DNA from: Chelatococcus sambhunathii
GTDB taxonomy: Bacteria > Pseudomonadota > Alphaproteobacteria > Rhizobiales > Beijerinckiaceae
Direction: 5' to 3'
DNA: 64,000 nucleotides
NCBI RefSeq assembly: GCF_001418005.1
Contig: NZ_LIOL01000015.1
Coordinates: forward strand, 7,501-71,500
The notes under the pieces are model-generated. The model worked only from the letters and a program-made list of their open reading frames with translations. It was not told the origin of the DNA and did no database searches. Position 1 is the first letter of the stretch; each line of letters begins with the position of its first letter. The position numbers and the translations under genes were made by a program. This document shows positions 11,046 to 19,838 of this stretch, piece after piece.

Positions 11046-11459
11046 GTGCCGGCAAGTGCAGTGCTTCCCGCGGCCCTTGTGCTGGCCTTGGCCGCCGCAC
11101 CGGGAAGCCTTGCCCGGGACAAGGGCGAGAGCCCCTTCGCCGCGGCCGATGCGCCGCCGGCGAAGCCGGCCGCGTGCCACGAGATCCGCGGGCTCATCCG
11201 CGACGCGCCCGACCCGGACGGAGCGGCCCGCATCGACTTCGGGGCCGCCGGGCCGCTGTCGCTCGTCGAGCACGACGGGGCGCTGGCCTATCTCGGCATC
11301 TGCGCCGAGCCGGACGTGCGGGTGCTCTGCGTCACCTATTCCACCAACGGCATGCAGCCGGGTGACGTCGTGGCCGTGACGGGCGGCTACCAGCGAGTGG
11401 ACGAGAACCTCGTGATCCTCGATCCCTGCCTAGCGGCACGTCCCGGCGAAGGCGGCTAG
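11046..11459 (+). CDS. Small exported protein of unknown function
   Basis: I do not recognise this 137-residue protein. A GTG at 11046 is placed 5 bp after a perfect ggagg, which decides the start. Residues 1-25 form a signal peptide (hydrophobic core LPAALVLALAAA, likely cleavage after SLA). The mature part has three cysteines (CHEIRGLI, GICAEPDVRVLC and DPC near the end) and a beta-rich middle with GDVVAVTGGYQRVDENLVILDPCL, which suggests a small periplasmic domain, perhaps OB-like. Its TAG stop overlaps the stop of the convergent tlpA-type gene within the palindrome ctag. Confidence 0.7.
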   Translation: MPASAVLPAALVLALAAAPGSLARDKGESPFAAADAPPAKPAACHEIRGLIRDAPDPDGAARIDFGAAGPLSLVEHDGALAYLGICAEPDVRVLCVTYSTNGMQPGDVVAVTGGYQRVDENLVILDPCLAARPGEGG

Positions 11460-12106
11460 CGGCCGAGCGCGGCCCTGATGAAGGTCACCGCGTCCTCCGA
11501 ATGCCACTCGGCCGGGCCGGCAAGTTCGGCGACGGCGCAGCCGTTCGGCCCGACGACGAGCGTCGTCGGCATGCCGAAGGCCTTGCCGGCGGACTTGAGC
11601 TCCTGGAAGATCTTCGCCTCCGGGTCCCGGTAGTGGGCGAGGCGCGTGATGCCGGCGTCCTTCAGCCAGACCTGTGGCTTTTCAGGATCGCGCGTATCGA
11701 TGTTGACGGCGACGACCTCGAAATCGGCGCCGCCGAGGTCAGCCTGAAGGGCGTCGAGCGCCGGCATCTCTTGGCGGCACGGCGCGCACCAGGTGGCCCA
11801 GAGATTGAGCAGGACGGTGCGGCCCTCGAAATCGGCGAGCGTCAGGCGCTTTCCGTCCGGCCCGTCAAAAGCGAGCGGCGGCAGGGGCTGTGGCGTCGAC
11901 GGCACCTTTACGGCCGCCAACTCGCCCTTGGCGAACGGGCGCAGCCGGTCGAGCGTCGCCTGCGCCATCTCGCACTGGGCGGCCGCAGCATCGTTGCCGC
12001 CGACGAGCCGGCCCGCCGTGAGGGCAAGCCCCACCCCGAGGATCGCGGCCCCGAGGACGGCTACGACGAACAGCGGCCGGCGGATGAGCGGCGTGGTCTC
12101 GGCCAT
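11456..12106 (-). CDS. tlpA: TlpA family periplasmic thiol-disulfide oxidoreductase
   Basis: A 216-residue membrane-anchored thioredoxin facing the periplasm. One N-terminal helix (LFVVAVLGAAILGVGLALTAG) is followed by the thioredoxin fold with the redox motif in NLWATWCAPCRQEMP (WCAPC) and the cis-proline in GMPTTLVVGPNG. TlpA proteins reduce apocytochrome c or copper-chaperone cysteines during cytochrome oxidase assembly. The start at 12106 (MAETTPLIRR) has aggagagg 9-15 bp upstream; that sequence would otherwise encode the first residues of an alternative start at 12127. Confidence 0.88.
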   Translation of the reverse strand: MAETTPLIRRPLFVVAVLGAAILGVGLALTAGRLVGGNDAAAAQCEMAQATLDRLRPFAKGELAAVKVPSTPQPLPPLAFDGPDGKRLTLADFEGRTVLLNLWATWCAPCRQEMPALDALQADLGGADFEVVAVNIDTRDPEKPQVWLKDAGITRLAHYRDPEAKIFQELKSAGKAFGMPTTLVVGPNGCAVAELAGPAEWHSEDAVTFIRAALGR

Positions 12107-12317
12107 GGGTCTGTCACCTCTCCTCAATCACCTCATGGGCGCATTAGTGCGCGCCGGCGGCGAAATCCAGACCGTCGCCACTCACGAAGACGTGGCCGAT
12201 GAGCGCAGGTGGCGGATCGCGGCTTCGGCCACGCGCCTGCACCATCGCCGGCGTTTGGGGCTCGCGCTTCGCGATCCTTCCGCTATAGTGCGCGCCGTTT
12301 TCCCGGAGAATGCCTTC

Positions 12318-12560
12318 GTGCCGTCACCGCTGCCCACCGCCCGTTCCCTTGCCGTCGTCCTCGCCGTCGCGCTCGCGCTCGCCGCCTGCGGCCGACGCGG
12401 CGCGCTCGAACTGCCGCCGGACCCGAACGCCCCGGCGCAGGAGGAGAAGACCTCGACCGGCGGCGCGAGCCTGACGCCGTCCCCGGTCGGCACGCCGAAG
12501 AAACAGCCGGTCGCGCAGCCGCGCCCCAACGAGCCCTTCTTCCTCGACGCCATCCTCTGA
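12318..12560 (+). CDS. lptM: LptM (YifL-like) small lipoprotein
   Basis: An 80-residue lipoprotein with an unusual GTG start at 12318, preceded by ggaga at 12305-12309. The signal peptide ends in a lipobox LALAAC with the lipid-bearing cysteine, followed by GRRGALELPPDP, the typical LptM motif. LptM helps mature the LPS translocon LptDE by mimicking LPS. The rest is proline-rich and ends PRPNEPFFLDAIL. lysA follows after 31 bp; lptM-lysA is a widely conserved pair. Confidence 0.88.
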   Translation: MPSPLPTARSLAVVLAVALALAACGRRGALELPPDPNAPAQEEKTSTGGASLTPSPVGTPKKQPVAQPRPNEPFFLDAIL

Positions 12561-12591
12561 AAGGGCGGCCGCTGCGGCGGTCCATCCGGCC

Positions 12592-13869
12592 ATGCACCAC
12601 TTCTCCTATCGCGGTGACGTTCTCCATGCCGAGGACGTTGACCTCACCCGTCTCGCCGACGAAGTCGGGACACCGTTCTACTGCTATTCCACCGAGACGC
12701 TGAGCCGGCACTACCGCGTCTTCGCGGAAGCCTTCGCCGGCGAGAAGGCGCTCGTCTGCTACGCCGTCAAGGCCAATTCGAATCAGGCCGTGCTCAAGAC
12801 GCTCGCCGACCTCGGCGCCGGCATGGACATCGTCTCGGCCGGCGAACTCGCCCGCGCGCTCGCGGCCGGCGTGCCCGCGCACAAGATCGTCTTCTCCGGT
12901 GTCGCGAAGACGAAGGAGGAGATGGCGACGGCGCTCGACGCCGGCATCCTGTGTTTCAACCTCGAATCGGAGCCGGAGCTCGAGGCCCTGTCCGAGGTGG
13001 CGCAGTCGCTCGGGCAGATCGCGCCCGTCTCCGTGCGCGTCAATCCGGACGTCGACGCCAAGACCCACGCCAAGATCTCGACCGGCAAGTCCGAGAACAA
13101 GTTCGGCATCCCGATCTCCCGCGCACGGGAAGTCTATGCCCATGCCGCCACCCTGCCCGGCATCGCCGTGCGCGGGGTGGACATGCATATCGGCAGCCAA
13201 ATTACCGATCTTGCCCCGTTCGACAATGCGGCCGCCCTGCTCGCCGAGCTGGCGCGCGACCTGATGGCGGCCGGCCACAAGCTGCACCACATCGACTTCG
13301 GCGGCGGTCTCGGCATCCCATATCGCCACGACGATCCCCCGCCGCCGAACCCGAAGGCCTATGCCGAGGTCATTACCCGCCACACCAAGGGCCTTGGCCT
13401 CGAGCTCGTCTTCGAGATCGGCCGCATGATCGCCGGCAACGCCGGCATCCTCGTGACACGCGTGGTCTACGTGAAGCATGGCGAGGGCAAGACCTTCGTC
13501 ATCGTCGATGCCGGCATGAACGATCTGATCCGGCCGACGCTCTACGAGGCGCACCACGACATCGTCCCGATCGTGCGCGCGGCGCATGCGGGACAGATCA
13601 AGGCCGATGTCGTCGGCCCCGTGTGCGAGAGCGGCGACTATCTCGCCCTTGGGCGCCGGATGCCGGAGGTGAAGGCGGGCGACCTCATCGCCGTCATGAC
13701 GGCCGGGGCATATGGCGCGGTTCAGGCCAACACCTACAATACCCGCCCGCTGGTGCCCGAGGTGCTGGTGCGGGGCAGCGATGCCGCCATCGTGCGGCCG
13801 CGCCCGAGCGTCGCGGAGATGATTGCCCTCGACCGCATCCCCGATTGGCTCAACCACAAATCGGCGTGA
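12592..13869 (+). CDS. lysA: Diaminopimelate decarboxylase
   Basis: LysA makes L-lysine from meso-diaminopimelate, the last step of lysine synthesis. The 425-residue PLP enzyme of fold type III has the PLP lysine in CYAVKANSNQAVL, the glycine-rich phosphate loop in DFGGGLGIPY, and the active-site cysteine in GPVCESGDYLA. Also visible are GKSENKFGIP and MHIGSQITD. It begins 31 bp after lptM with no evident strong ribosome-binding site, consistent with co-translation or an overlapping message. Confidence 0.95.
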   Translation: MHHFSYRGDVLHAEDVDLTRLADEVGTPFYCYSTETLSRHYRVFAEAFAGEKALVCYAVKANSNQAVLKTLADLGAGMDIVSAGELARALAAGVPAHKIVFSGVAKTKEEMATALDAGILCFNLESEPELEALSEVAQSLGQIAPVSVRVNPDVDAKTHAKISTGKSENKFGIPISRAREVYAHAATLPGIAVRGVDMHIGSQITDLAPFDNAAALLAELARDLMAAGHKLHHIDFGGGLGIPYRHDDPPPPNPKAYAEVITRHTKGLGLELVFEIGRMIAGNAGILVTRVVYVKHGEGKTFVIVDAGMNDLIRPTLYEAHHDIVPIVRAAHAGQIKADVVGPVCESGDYLALGRRMPEVKAGDLIAVMTAGAYGAVQANTYNTRPLVPEVLVRGSDAAIVRPRPSVAEMIALDRIPDWLNHKSA

Positions 13870-13952
13870 GACGGGGTTCTCGTCGCGCCCGGGCATGTTA
13901 ACCTTCGTGTCGGTGGGGGCATTGTGCCGGAGACGGCGCGTGGAGAACCCGC

Positions 13953-16478
13953 ATGAGCGAAAGCCCGGCACGCGTGCCCGCGCGCGTACGGCCCATGATC
14001 GACGAGCGGCTCAGCGCGCTCACGGCGCGTGCCCGTCTGGTGCTGTGGTGGGAAGCGCTGTGGCCGGCCCTCTGGTGGCCGCTCGGCACCATCATCGCCT
14101 TCCTCATCCTGTCGCTTCTGGGCATCTGGGACATGGTGCCCACAGGCGCGCGGCCCTACGGCGTCGGCCTTGCCGCGCTTGTGCTGCTGGCCTCTCTCGT
14201 CCCGCTCGTGCGCGTTCCCCCGCCGACACGACAACGGGTGCTCGCCCGCATCGACCGCGATTCGCCGGCGCCGCATCGGCCCGCGACAGCGCTCGCCGAC
14301 AGCTTGGCCGGCACGCCGAGTGATCCCGGCACCCTCGCTCTGTGGGAGGCGCACCGGCAGCGCGCCGCCGCGGCGATCGATTCGATGCGCGTCGCGCCGC
14401 CGCGGCCGGGCATGGCGGCACGCGACCCCTTTGCCGTGCGTGGCGGCCTCATCATCGTGCTTGCGGCGGCACTCATCGCCGCGGGCGCCGATGCCGTCCC
14501 GCGCCTGAAATCCGCCTTCGACTGGCAGGCGCCGCAGAGCGCGGGGCTACCCTTCCGCATCGACGGTTGGATCGATCCGCCACACTACACGCGCCTGCCG
14601 CCGCTGTTGCTCGACCTGCGCGGCGGCGAGGTGCGCCAGGCCAAGGCGCCCGTCGGCAGCACGGTCGTGGTGCGGGCGGCCGGCAGTGCCGACCTTTCCG
14701 TCTCCGCCGGCCGCGGCCTGCCGAGCATCGAGGAACCGACCGGGAATTCCTCGGCCGGGCTCATCGAGCGCCGGTTCACCGTCCGGGCGGACGACGAACT
14801 CGTGGTCTCGTCGCAGGCAGGTGCCAGCCGCGTGGTCATCGAAGCCACGCCGGACATGGCGCCGACGATCACCTTCTCCGGCGAGCCGCAGAACAATGCG
14901 CGCGGCAGCATTACCCTCACCTATCGCATGGGCGACGACTACGGCATCGACACCGCCGAGGCGCTCGTTGCGCCGCTCGGACAGGAGGGCCGGCGCCCCT
15001 TGGTGCCGCCGCCGCGCATCACGCTCGCCCTGCCAATCGATCCGGCGGCGGACGAGGACACACGCACGACGAGCGACCTGTCTGCGAGCCCCTGGGCGGG
15101 TGCGACCGTGGCCATGACCCTGGTCGCCCGTGACCACGCGAGCCAGGAGGGACGCAGCGAGACGAAGACCGTCGTGCTGCCGCAGCGGCCCTTCACAAAG
15201 CCGCTCGCCAAGGCGCTCGTCGAGCAGCGCCGTAACCTCGTGCTCGCGCCGGACGAGCGCAACCGGGTGCAGACGGCACTCGATGCACTGCTCATCGCTC
15301 CGGAAGATTTTACGCCGGAGCTCGGGGTCTATATCGGCCTCGGCCTCGCCTCCGCGCGCCTTGCCGCAGCCAAGAGCGACGAAGAGCTCCTCGACGTCGC
15401 CGAACTACTGTGGGCGATGGCGCTGCAAATTGAGGACGGCGGCATGTCTCAGGCCGAGCGCGACCTTCGGGCGGCCCAGGAGGCGCTGCGCCAGGCTCTG
15501 GAGCGCGGGGCGGACGAGGAGGAGATCCGGCGCCTGACCGACGAACTGCGACAGGCTATGAACAACTTCCTGCGCGAATTCGCCCAGCGCATGCAGCAGA
15601 ATCCTGGCCAGCCAAACCAGGCGCGGCCGGACGCCCAGGGGCGCACCATCACGCCGCAGGATCTCGACAACCTCCTGAACCGGCTCGAGGAAATGGCCCG
15701 GCAGGGCGCCACGGCAGACGCGCAGCGCCTGCTCGACGAGTTGCGCAACATTCTGGAGAACCTGCAGACCGCCCGCCCCAACCAGGGCGGCGACCAGTTC
15801 TCGCAGGAGATGAACCGCTCCCTCAACGAGCTCGACGAGATGATGCGTGACCAGCGCAACCTGCGCGACGACACCTACCGCCAGAGCGCGCCCTGGTCGC
15901 AGCAGAACCGGGGCGGACAGCGCCAGCGCGGCCAGCAGGCCCAGCCGGGGCAGGACGGCCAGCAGGATCAGGATGCTCAGGGGCTCGCCGACCGGCAGCA
16001 GGCGCTGCGCGAGCGCCTGGAGGAACTGCGCCGCCGGATGCGCGACTTCGGCCTCGAGGACGAGCCTGGCTTCGGCGAGGCCGAGGAGGCGATGCGCGAA
16101 GCCGAAGGCCAGCTCGGCCAGGGGCAGAGCGGGGATGCCGTCGACGCTCAGGGACGGGCGCTCGATGCCCTGCAGCGCGGGGCGCAGGGTCTCGCCCAGC
16201 AGATGCAGGGCAACGGCCAGCCGCAGCAGGCCGACGGCTCCGACGGGCCGCCCCAGCAGGGCGCCACGGGCCCCGGCGGGCCGCGCAACGAGGACCCTCT
16301 CGGACGGCCGACGCGCAACCGCGACTGGTCGGACGGCCGCGTGCGCATTCCAGGCGCGGACGAATCAGCGGCGGTGCGGGCACGGCGCATCCTCGACGAA
16401 CTGCGCCGGCGGCTCGGCGATCCAACCCGGCCGAGCGAGGAAATCGACTATCTCGAGCGCCTCCTGCGTCGCAATTGA
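13953..16478 (+). CDS. TIGR02302/DUF4175 family membrane protein
   Basis: An 841-residue alphaproteobacterial protein of unknown function. Three hydrophobic segments occur in the first 190 residues (about 35-57, 68-88 and 168-186), followed by a large periplasmic beta-rich part and a C-terminal half (from about residue 530) rich in Q, R, E, N and G. That half contains coiled-coil stretches (LDNLLNRLEEMARQG, LRERLEELRRRMRD) and low-complexity RGGQRQRGQQ-type sequence, then a conserved-looking end IRVPG-like RIPGADESAAVRARRILDELRRRLGD. The ATG at 13953 has ggag 8 bp upstream. Location right after lysA is common in this group. Confidence 0.88.
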   Translation: MSESPARVPARVRPMIDERLSALTARARLVLWWEALWPALWWPLGTIIAFLILSLLGIWDMVPTGARPYGVGLAALVLLASLVPLVRVPPPTRQRVLARIDRDSPAPHRPATALADSLAGTPSDPGTLALWEAHRQRAAAAIDSMRVAPPRPGMAARDPFAVRGGLIIVLAAALIAAGADAVPRLKSAFDWQAPQSAGLPFRIDGWIDPPHYTRLPPLLLDLRGGEVRQAKAPVGSTVVVRAAGSADLSVSAGRGLPSIEEPTGNSSAGLIERRFTVRADDELVVSSQAGASRVVIEATPDMAPTITFSGEPQNNARGSITLTYRMGDDYGIDTAEALVAPLGQEGRRPLVPPPRITLALPIDPAADEDTRTTSDLSASPWAGATVAMTLVARDHASQEGRSETKTVVLPQRPFTKPLAKALVEQRRNLVLAPDERNRVQTALDALLIAPEDFTPELGVYIGLGLASARLAAAKSDEELLDVAELLWAMALQIEDGGMSQAERDLRAAQEALRQALERGADEEEIRRLTDELRQAMNNFLREFAQRMQQNPGQPNQARPDAQGRTITPQDLDNLLNRLEEMARQGATADAQRLLDELRNILENLQTARPNQGGDQFSQEMNRSLNELDEMMRDQRNLRDDTYRQSAPWSQQNRGGQRQRGQQAQPGQDGQQDQDAQGLADRQQALRERLEELRRRMRDFGLEDEPGFGEAEEAMREAEGQLGQGQSGDAVDAQGRALDALQRGAQGLAQQMQGNGQPQQADGSDGPPQQGATGPGGPRNEDPLGRPTRNRDWSDGRVRIPGADESAAVRARRILDELRRRLGDPTRPSEEIDYLERLLRRN

Positions 16479-16580
16479 CCGACGAAGGCCGATCCCGGAC
16501 ACAGCGGCGAGACGATCGGTCGCTGGACCCAGGTACGCGGCAGGGTTGGAGACGACGCAAGGGAGCTCTAAAGCACGATC

Positions 16581-16766
16581 ATGACCGCCAATACACTTGT
16601 CTCCATGGCCGTCGGCGTCGTCGCCGTGGTCCTCGTCCTCGGGCTCTTCAACATGCTGCGCGGCGGCAGCCCCGAGCGCTCGCAACGCCTGATGCGTCTG
16701 CGGGTTCTGCTGCAGTTCCTCGCCATCATCCTCATCATGCTCGTCGTGTGGATGCGCGGCTTCTGA
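16581..16766 (+). CDS. Twin transmembrane (HIG1-type) small protein
   Basis: This 61-residue protein has two membrane helices (VSMAVGVVAVVLVLGLFNML and QFLAIILIMLVVWM) joined by a basic loop (RGGSPERSQRLMRLRV). That layout and the MRGGSPERSQ-type loop match the HIG1/twin-transmembrane family that is found next to the cobalamin adenosyltransferase gene in many Hyphomicrobiales. Eukaryotic HIG1 proteins bind respiratory supercomplexes; a role in respiratory complexes here is inference. It lies in a run with downstream pagL-like, adenosyltransferase and etf genes. Confidence 0.8.
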   Translation: MTANTLVSMAVGVVAVVLVLGLFNMLRGGSPERSQRLMRLRVLLQFLAIILIMLVVWMRGF

Positions 16767-16971
16767 CAGCAACCGCAGCAGAACTGCAACACTGGCGCAA
16801 CACTTTGCTAACCATGTGCGGTTCAGGGTTGCCCGGCGATCAGCTCCGCTTTAAGCCTTTTCATCACGATCAGGCATGCCTCTGAGCGGGAGGAGTGCTG
16901 GTCCGTTCCTCGCTGGCAGGCCCTCTCTCCCGGATCGCCTGTCATCTCTGGCATTAGCGACGTTGGTGCCG

Positions 16972-17580
16972 ATGAACCTGTTCCGCTCCTTCCGGGCTGC
17001 GATCTGCGTGCCGGCCGTTCTTACCTGGGGCCTTCCGGCGCAGGCCGCCGATTTTGCACCGCCTGCTCCGGCCATCTATCAGGCTCCGGCCCCATCCGGC
17101 AGCCTTTCCGACTTCGTCTCGCAGTTGCGCCTGGGCGTCCTCGCGCACGATCCCGGCGGCAAGGAGGATGGCTCCGTCGACGTCATTGGTGAGGTCGTCT
17201 TTGCCAAGCCGTGGTCGCACGGGAATCCGCTCGTCGACATGCTGCTGCCCACCTTCAATGCCGGCATCAGCGCAAATACCGACGGCAAGACGAGCTATGT
17301 CTTCGCCGGTCTCAACTGGCATGCCGACATCACGGACGCGCTGTTCATCGAGCTCGACTTCGGCGGTGCCGTGCACAACGGCAAGGTGGGCGACGTGGTG
17401 CCCGACGGGCGCGATGCCCTCGGCTGCCGTGTTCTCTTCCGCGAGGCGGCGTCCATCGGCTATCGGTTCGACGCCAACTGGAGTGTGCTGGCCACTGTGG
17501 AGCATCTTTCCAACGGCGGGCTTTGCGACGACAATCGCGGCCTCACCAATGTCGGTGCGAAGCTGAGCTACCATTTCTGA
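16972..17580 (+). CDS. PagL-like acyloxyacyl hydrolase (lipid A 3-O-deacylase family)
   Basis: A 202-residue outer-membrane beta-barrel precursor. The signal peptide ends near PAQAADF. The C-terminal strand pattern and the motif ATVEHLSNGGL carry the H-x-S pair that forms part of the PagL catalytic triad, and the chain ends in an aromatic residue (KLSYHF) as barrels do. The position where PagL of Pseudomonas has its catalytic glutamate, 12 residues after the serine, is a threonine here, with two aspartates at +6 and +7, so activity is uncertain. The adenosyltransferase gene starts 6 bp after the stop. Confidence 0.78.
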   Translation: MNLFRSFRAAICVPAVLTWGLPAQAADFAPPAPAIYQAPAPSGSLSDFVSQLRLGVLAHDPGGKEDGSVDVIGEVVFAKPWSHGNPLVDMLLPTFNAGISANTDGKTSYVFAGLNWHADITDALFIELDFGGAVHNGKVGDVVPDGRDALGCRVLFREAASIGYRFDANWSVLATVEHLSNGGLCDDNRGLTNVGAKLSYHF

Positions 17581-17586
17581 GGGGCC

Positions 17587-18165
17587 ATGGTCCGCCTCAA
17601 CCGCATCTATACCCGCACCGGCGACGACGGCACGACGGGCCTCGCCACGGGCGCGCGGCGGCCGAAGTACGACCTCAGGGTCGAGGCCTACGGCACGGTG
17701 GACGAGGCGAACGCCTGCATCGGGCTCGCCCGTCTGCATACGGGCGCGGATGCCGAGCTCGATGCCATGCTCGCGCGCATCCAGAACGACCTGTTCGATC
17801 TCGGGGCCGATCTCTCGACGCCGGACGACGGCAAGCCGCTGCCCTACGAGCCGCTGCGCATCCTCGACGCGCAGGTGGCGCGGCTCGAAGGTGAGATCGA
17901 CCAGCTGAACGCGCATCTGTCGCCGCTGCGCTCCTTCGTCCTGCCCGGTGGCAGCCCGGCGGCGGCGGCGCTGCACCTGGCCCGCACCGTCTGCCGGCGG
18001 GCCGAGCGCCAGGCGACCGCGCTCGCCGCGCGCGCGGACGAGCCGGTGACGCCGGCGGTCGTCAAATATCTCAACCGCCTGTCGGATTTCCTCTTCGTCG
18101 CCGCACGCTACGCCAACGACAAGGGCGCGGCGGACGTGCTATGGATACCCGGGCAGAACCGCTGA
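17587..18165 (+). CDS. PduO-type cob(I)alamin adenosyltransferase
   Basis: The 192-residue enzyme transfers the adenosyl group from ATP to cob(I)alamin, giving adenosylcobalamin. PduO-family features are the ATP-binding TRTGDDGTTGLATGARRPKYD start, VEAYGTVDEANACIGLAR, and the C-terminal RRAERQ and YLNRLSDFLFVAAR. A gagggg ribosome-binding site overlaps the preceding stop, so it may be translated together with the pagL-like gene. The rhomboid gene follows after 52 bp. Confidence 0.92.
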   Translation: MVRLNRIYTRTGDDGTTGLATGARRPKYDLRVEAYGTVDEANACIGLARLHTGADAELDAMLARIQNDLFDLGADLSTPDDGKPLPYEPLRILDAQVARLEGEIDQLNAHLSPLRSFVLPGGSPAAAALHLARTVCRRAERQATALAARADEPVTPAVVKYLNRLSDFLFVAARYANDKGAADVLWIPGQNR

Positions 18166-18217
18166 GCGTACCGGGAGCGGCGCTGCCGCCGATCGTCCCC
18201 GGGCCGGAGCGCTCCAC

Positions 18218-18931
18218 ATGTTTGTGCCGCTGCACGATGGCGTGCCGATGCGCAATCTCAGGGCGCCTTACGCCACCTATGCGCTCCTCGTCATCTGCAT
18301 CCTCGGCTACCTGCTGATTCTCGCCGATCCGGACATCCTGCCGGCGGACTGGGCGATCGCCGGGCTCGGCGTCATTCCGGGCGTGCTCTTCGGCGCCCTT
18401 TCCCTGCCGGAGGGGCTGCCGCTGGTGCCGGAGCCGGCGACGCTGCTGACGAGCCTCTTCCTGCACGTCTCCTTCCTGCATCTGGCCGGCAACATGCTGT
18501 TCCTCTGGGTCTTCGGCGACAATGTCGAGGACGCGATGGGGCACGCCCGCTTCATTCTGTTTTTCCTCCTGTGCGGCACTGCGGCCGGCCTCGCACATGC
18601 TTTCGCCGTTCCCGGTTCGGAGCGGCCGCTTGTCGGCGCTTCGGGCGCGGTGTCGGGCGTTGTCGCCGCCTATCTCATCCTCCATCCGCGCGTCCGGCTG
18701 TGGGGCCTCTTCTTCGCGCGCATCCCGCTCCGGCTGCGGGCCTACTGGGCCATCGGCCTGTGGCTCGCCTTCCAGATCTTCCAGGCCTTCACCGCCTCGG
18801 ACGATTCGGTGGGCTGGTACGCGCATATCGGCGGCTTTGCCGCAGGAGCCGTGCTAGTCCTCATGTTGCGCCGCCGCGACCAGCCGCTGCTCGGCATCGC
18901 CGATGGGCCACGCGAGACCGGGGATGCCTAG
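18218..18931 (+). CDS. Rhomboid family intramembrane serine protease
   Basis: A 237-residue polytopic protease. The catalytic serine lies in LVGASGAVSGVVAAY and the histidine in WYAHIGGFAAG; the L1 region with HVSFLHLAGNMLFLWVFGDNVED is also typical. About six to seven membrane helices fit the basic rhomboid fold. The substrate is unknown. It follows the adenosyltransferase gene and precedes etfBA in the same direction, with a 156-bp gap before etfB. Confidence 0.92.
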   Translation: MFVPLHDGVPMRNLRAPYATYALLVICILGYLLILADPDILPADWAIAGLGVIPGVLFGALSLPEGLPLVPEPATLLTSLFLHVSFLHLAGNMLFLWVFGDNVEDAMGHARFILFFLLCGTAAGLAHAFAVPGSERPLVGASGAVSGVVAAYLILHPRVRLWGLFFARIPLRLRAYWAIGLWLAFQIFQAFTASDDSVGWYAHIGGFAAGAVLVLMLRRRDQPLLGIADGPRETGDA

Positions 18932-19087
18932 CCGCTCGTCGGCGTTGACAAGCCCGAACGGCGCTCGTTACGGTCCCCCGCCACGCAAGTTGCCTGTTGA
19001 TGCGGCAGGCGGTCGCTCAGCTTTGCTGCACCGCCACATGACGGCAGGGCGTCCCATGTCGGTCCTCGGTCGAAAGGACTCAAGTCG

Positions 19088-19837
19088 ATGAAGATCCTGG
19101 TGCCCGTGAAGCGGGTCGTAGACTACAATGTCAAGATCCGCGTCAAGGCGGACGGCTCGGGTGTCGAGCTCGCCAATGTGAAGATGTCCATGAACCCCTT
19201 CGACGAGATCGCCGTCGAGGAGGCCATCCGCCTCAAGGAGGCGGGCAAGGCGAGCGAGATCGTCGTCGTGTCGATCGGCCCGCAGCAGGCGGCCGAGACC
19301 ATCCGCACCGGCCTTGCCATGGGCGCCGACCGCGGCATCCTCGTGAAGACCGACGTTGCCACCGAGCCGCTCGGCGTCGCCAAGGTGCTCAAGAAGATCA
19401 TCGAGCAGGAGGCGCCCGGCCTCGTCATCATGGGCAAGCAGGCCATCGACGACGACGCCAACCAGACCGGCCAGATGCTCGCCGCCCTGCTCGGCTGGTC
19501 GCAGGGCACTTTCGCCTCCAAGGTCGTGGTCGGCGATGGCTCCGTCGACGTGACGCGCGAGATCGACGGTGGCCTGCAGACGCTGACACTGAAGCTGCCG
19601 GCCATCGTGACGACGGATCTGCGCCTCAACGAGCCGCGCTATGCGTCACTGCCCAACATCATGAAGGCGAAGAAGAAGCCGATCGACGAGACAAGCCCCG
19701 AGACGCTCGGCGTCGACGTGTCGCCGCGCCTCAAGGTGCTGAAGACGGCGGAGCCGCCCGTGCGCCAGGCCGGCGTCAAGGTGAGCTCGGTTGCCGAGTT
19801 GGTGCAGAAACTCAAGAACGAGGCAGGAGTTCTCTAA
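19088..19837 (+). CDS. etfB: Electron transfer flavoprotein subunit beta
   Basis: The 249-residue beta subunit carries AMP and, with EtfA, moves electrons from acyl-CoA and related dehydrogenases to ETF-quinone oxidoreductase. It starts [19 protein letters not shown] and shows [19 protein letters not shown], the adenine-nucleotide stretch [23 protein letters not shown], and the recognition-loop region [18 protein letters not shown]. The ribosome-binding site aagga is 9 bp upstream. The etfA ATG begins 1 bp after the stop. Confidence 0.96.
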   Translation: MKILVPVKRVVDYNVKIRVKADGSGVELANVKMSMNPFDEIAVEEAIRLKEAGKASEIVVVSIGPQQAAETIRTGLAMGADRGILVKTDVATEPLGVAKVLKKIIEQEAPGLVIMGKQAIDDDANQTGQMLAALLGWSQGTFASKVVVGDGSVDVTREIDGGLQTLTLKLPAIVTTDLRLNEPRYASLPNIMKAKKKPIDETSPETLGVDVSPRLKVLKTAEPPVRQAGVKVSSVAELVQKLKNEAGVL

Positions 19838-19838
19838 G

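Noticed and set aside
12283-13971. A long minus-strand frame across lysA
   Set aside because: Same artefact: lysA on the plus strand has all catalytic motifs, and the reverse translation shows no family similarity.
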